A stretch of DNA of 13,600 bases, taken from contig JALGWA010000009.1 in assembly GCA_025774425.1 (NCBI GenBank), positions 1 to 13,600 of the forward strand. Direction: 5' to 3'. Origin of the DNA: a bacterium. GTDB lineage: Bacteria; Arandabacterota; Arandabacteria; Arandabacterales; JALGWA01. Positions within the stretch are counted from its first letter, which is position 1. Every line of letters begins with the position of its first letter. Position numbers and translations under genes: made by a program. A model generated the notes under the pieces. It did no database searches, had not been told where the DNA came from, and saw only the letters and a list, made by a program, of their open reading frames with translations. Below are positions 13,401 through 13,600 of the stretch, piece by piece.

Positions 13401-13600
13401 GTGCGGGGAGCCGAAAAAGTCGTGTTCATACACAGTCCCGACCGGCGCCAGGACATGGCCCAGGGCGACATCGAGACCCTGGCAGCCTTCGTCACCCTGC
13501 TCCGGGCCGCCGGCGTAGAGGCCGAACTCATACTGCCGCGCATAAACGCGAACAGCGCGGGCCTCGAGGTGACCGGAGCCGATCCGGCCTTTGCAGCCGG
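10488..13600 (+). CDS. NuoG-like protein with inserted GltD/NfnB-type FAD-NAD(P)H module, partial
   Basis: One uninterrupted frame from the ATG at 10488 (overlapping the NuoF stop) to the window end, 1037 residues and continuing. Residues 1-80: NuoG-type [2Fe-2S] domain (C42, C53, C56, C70). Next H102-x3-C106-x3-C110-x3-C114 merges the His-ligated NuoG motif into a GltD-type N-terminal domain (CPAGVDVQGYI; ICGRVCVRKCEVVC). About 195-540: FAD site GAGPAG (204-209), NAD(P)H site GGGN (334-337), YRRTRAEMPADE. C576, C579 and C581 follow, then two [4Fe-4S] motifs (C626/629/632/636 and C669/672/675/679). From 705: molybdopterin-type [4Fe-4S] (C705, C708, C712, C737) and a molybdopterin-oxidoreductase-like domain. 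The catalytic Sec/Cys of formate dehydrogenases aligns to about G828, so this domain is probably structural as in NuoG. The protein likely links NADH at NuoF to a second NAD(P)H/FAD site; true substrates are unknown. Confidence 0.9.
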   Translation, partial: MKEKTTDTIKIKVNGRDIETRPGLTILEVVREQGLDDIPTLCYLRGLEPYGSCFLCVVEVKGRWNLVPACATRVAPGMEIETRNERILAARKTALELLLSNHFADCLPPCQGGCPAGVDVQGYIALSAMGEYRKAVDLIRETNPLPAICGRVCVRKCEVVCRRAEVDKPVGINAIKRYVTDAPGVYDGSPQCDPPTGKSVGIVGAGPAGLTAAYFLGRKGHKVMIYEAQPRSGGMLRYGIPTYRLPDEVIDAEVDYILKTGAEITYGVKVGRDMSLDDIRRKHDAVFIASGAWAGKPMRVEGEFETEGIVPGVEFLKEKYENPAGLSGTVVVIGGGNTAMDVARTSWRLGADKVIVLYRRTRAEMPADEMEIEDCLDEGIEIMELAAPVGIVADGGRLKALRCIRMKLGEPDSSGRRRPVPLEGSEFDLPCQLAIPAIGQDTVVDGLTEVDGNTVEMTKWMTFVVDKDTMKTNIAGVFAGGDAADDGPTVVIDAISDGQLAAKAIHSFLTGAEAPARPFTVAKDFWSKPGKADLGDVKESPRHEVHLIDVDARRGNFDEVATGFEYEDNVHETARCLSCGCLRFEDCDLRLYAEEYGVDMNEFKGYVRKHKVDARHPYIVYDPNKCILCTRCIRTCGRLLAVPALGLVGRGFKSEMRPALNDPLVETSCTSCGNCVDACPTGALTVKYPFPGRAPLRTDDVASHCGFCSLACPITIKRFGADRYYIGSSGAPGDYLCRYGRFGYELFIKRKHIKQPEVRRGSKREKPDLCDAQRLVASEMKRIAAKYGPERVAVFVSPELTNEEMYIAGRIARDGLGTNNIASLSILGAHKSGGALDDLLGFTASTSDRTAIRDADLVVCNNTALETDHQVLAVEVIQAAKRGAKIIVANSALGKIDRLISTLAMDPMRGTASVLWNAVIRTLAEDGCFGPSVMDGVPGAREFLGTRDTSIEEAARISGVDADDIRKAAAVVRGAEKVVFIHSPDRRQDMAQGDIETLAAFVTLLRAAGVEAELILPRINANSAGLEVTGADPAFAA

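Noticed and set aside
10488..13600. Simple annotation as formate dehydrogenase alpha or as glutamate synthase small subunit
   Set aside because: The Sec/Cys ligand is absent, and the GltD-like part is only one module of a NuoG-like chain; no glutamate synthase large subunit is nearby.
8129..13600. A complex I (Nuo) operon
   Set aside because: No membrane subunits or NuoB/C/D/I are visible; NuoF has a HydB-type ferredoxin extension and NuoG is fused to a flavin module.

Overview
The window is G+C-rich bacterial DNA (judged by eye) with dense genes, ATGA start/stop overlaps, two TTG starts and one or more GTG starts. Lipid-facing stress regulators (two ECF sigma / membrane anti-sigma pairs, Spy-like periplasmic proteins) suggest a cell with a periplasm. 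The NAD-linked iron-sulfur complex at the right end suggests an anaerobic lifestyle. I cannot place the organism more precisely; a Desulfobacterota- or FCB-like uncultivated lineage would fit, but that is a guess.

Left part, 1-2669, minus strand. A small membrane protein of DUF6249 type (2271-2669) lies upstream of an ECF sigma factor (1432-1977), an anti-sigma-like protein without a zinc motif (995-1435) and a Spy/CpxP-like membrane-anchored protein with a poly-proline tail (555-998). A second secreted protein with exact internal DNA repeats (1-459, cut by the window edge) follows. Two promoters with the same 9-mer and 7-mer at the same spacing (GGGAATGTG-N14-TGTCTAA) precede the sigma gene and the repeat protein, which points to one self-activating regulon. 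A 198-bp element with perfect 23-bp inverted ends sits between the DUF6249 gene and the sigma operon.

Middle part, 2670-6673. A secreted DUF4932-type putative metalloprotease (3169-4863, HEWSH motif) is followed by a second ECF sigma (5028-5789) and its zinc-type anti-sigma with two membrane segments (5786-6343). An 83% identical 90-bp block occurs 5' of both the protease and this sigma gene. It contains a different ECF-type promoter (GAAAC-N17-CGTC), a 7-codon mini-ORF, a Shine-Dalgarno and the first codons of a longer ORF, so the second sigma probably activates itself and the protease. A lone thiamine-binding-family protein lies convergently at 6371-6673.

Right part, 6922-13600, plus strand. 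A good sigma-70 promoter precedes an unusual response regulator: a receiver followed by two Lrp/AsnC-type ligand-binding (RAM) domains and no DNA-binding domain. It is followed by a NuoE-like protein, a NuoF-like protein with a C-terminal 2[4Fe-4S] ferredoxin domain, and a very large protein (10488 to beyond the window end). In that protein a GltD/NfnB-type FAD-NAD(P)H module is embedded inside a NuoG-like chain. The three form a candidate soluble NAD(P)H/ferredoxin-type (possibly electron-bifurcating) oxidoreductase. The molybdopterin-type domain lacks the catalytic Sec/Cys of formate dehydrogenases. This fusion complex with its REC-RAM-RAM neighbour, and the two ECF circuits with their distinguishable promoters, are the most interesting content. 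No rRNA, tRNA, CRISPR array or complete insertion sequence was recognised.
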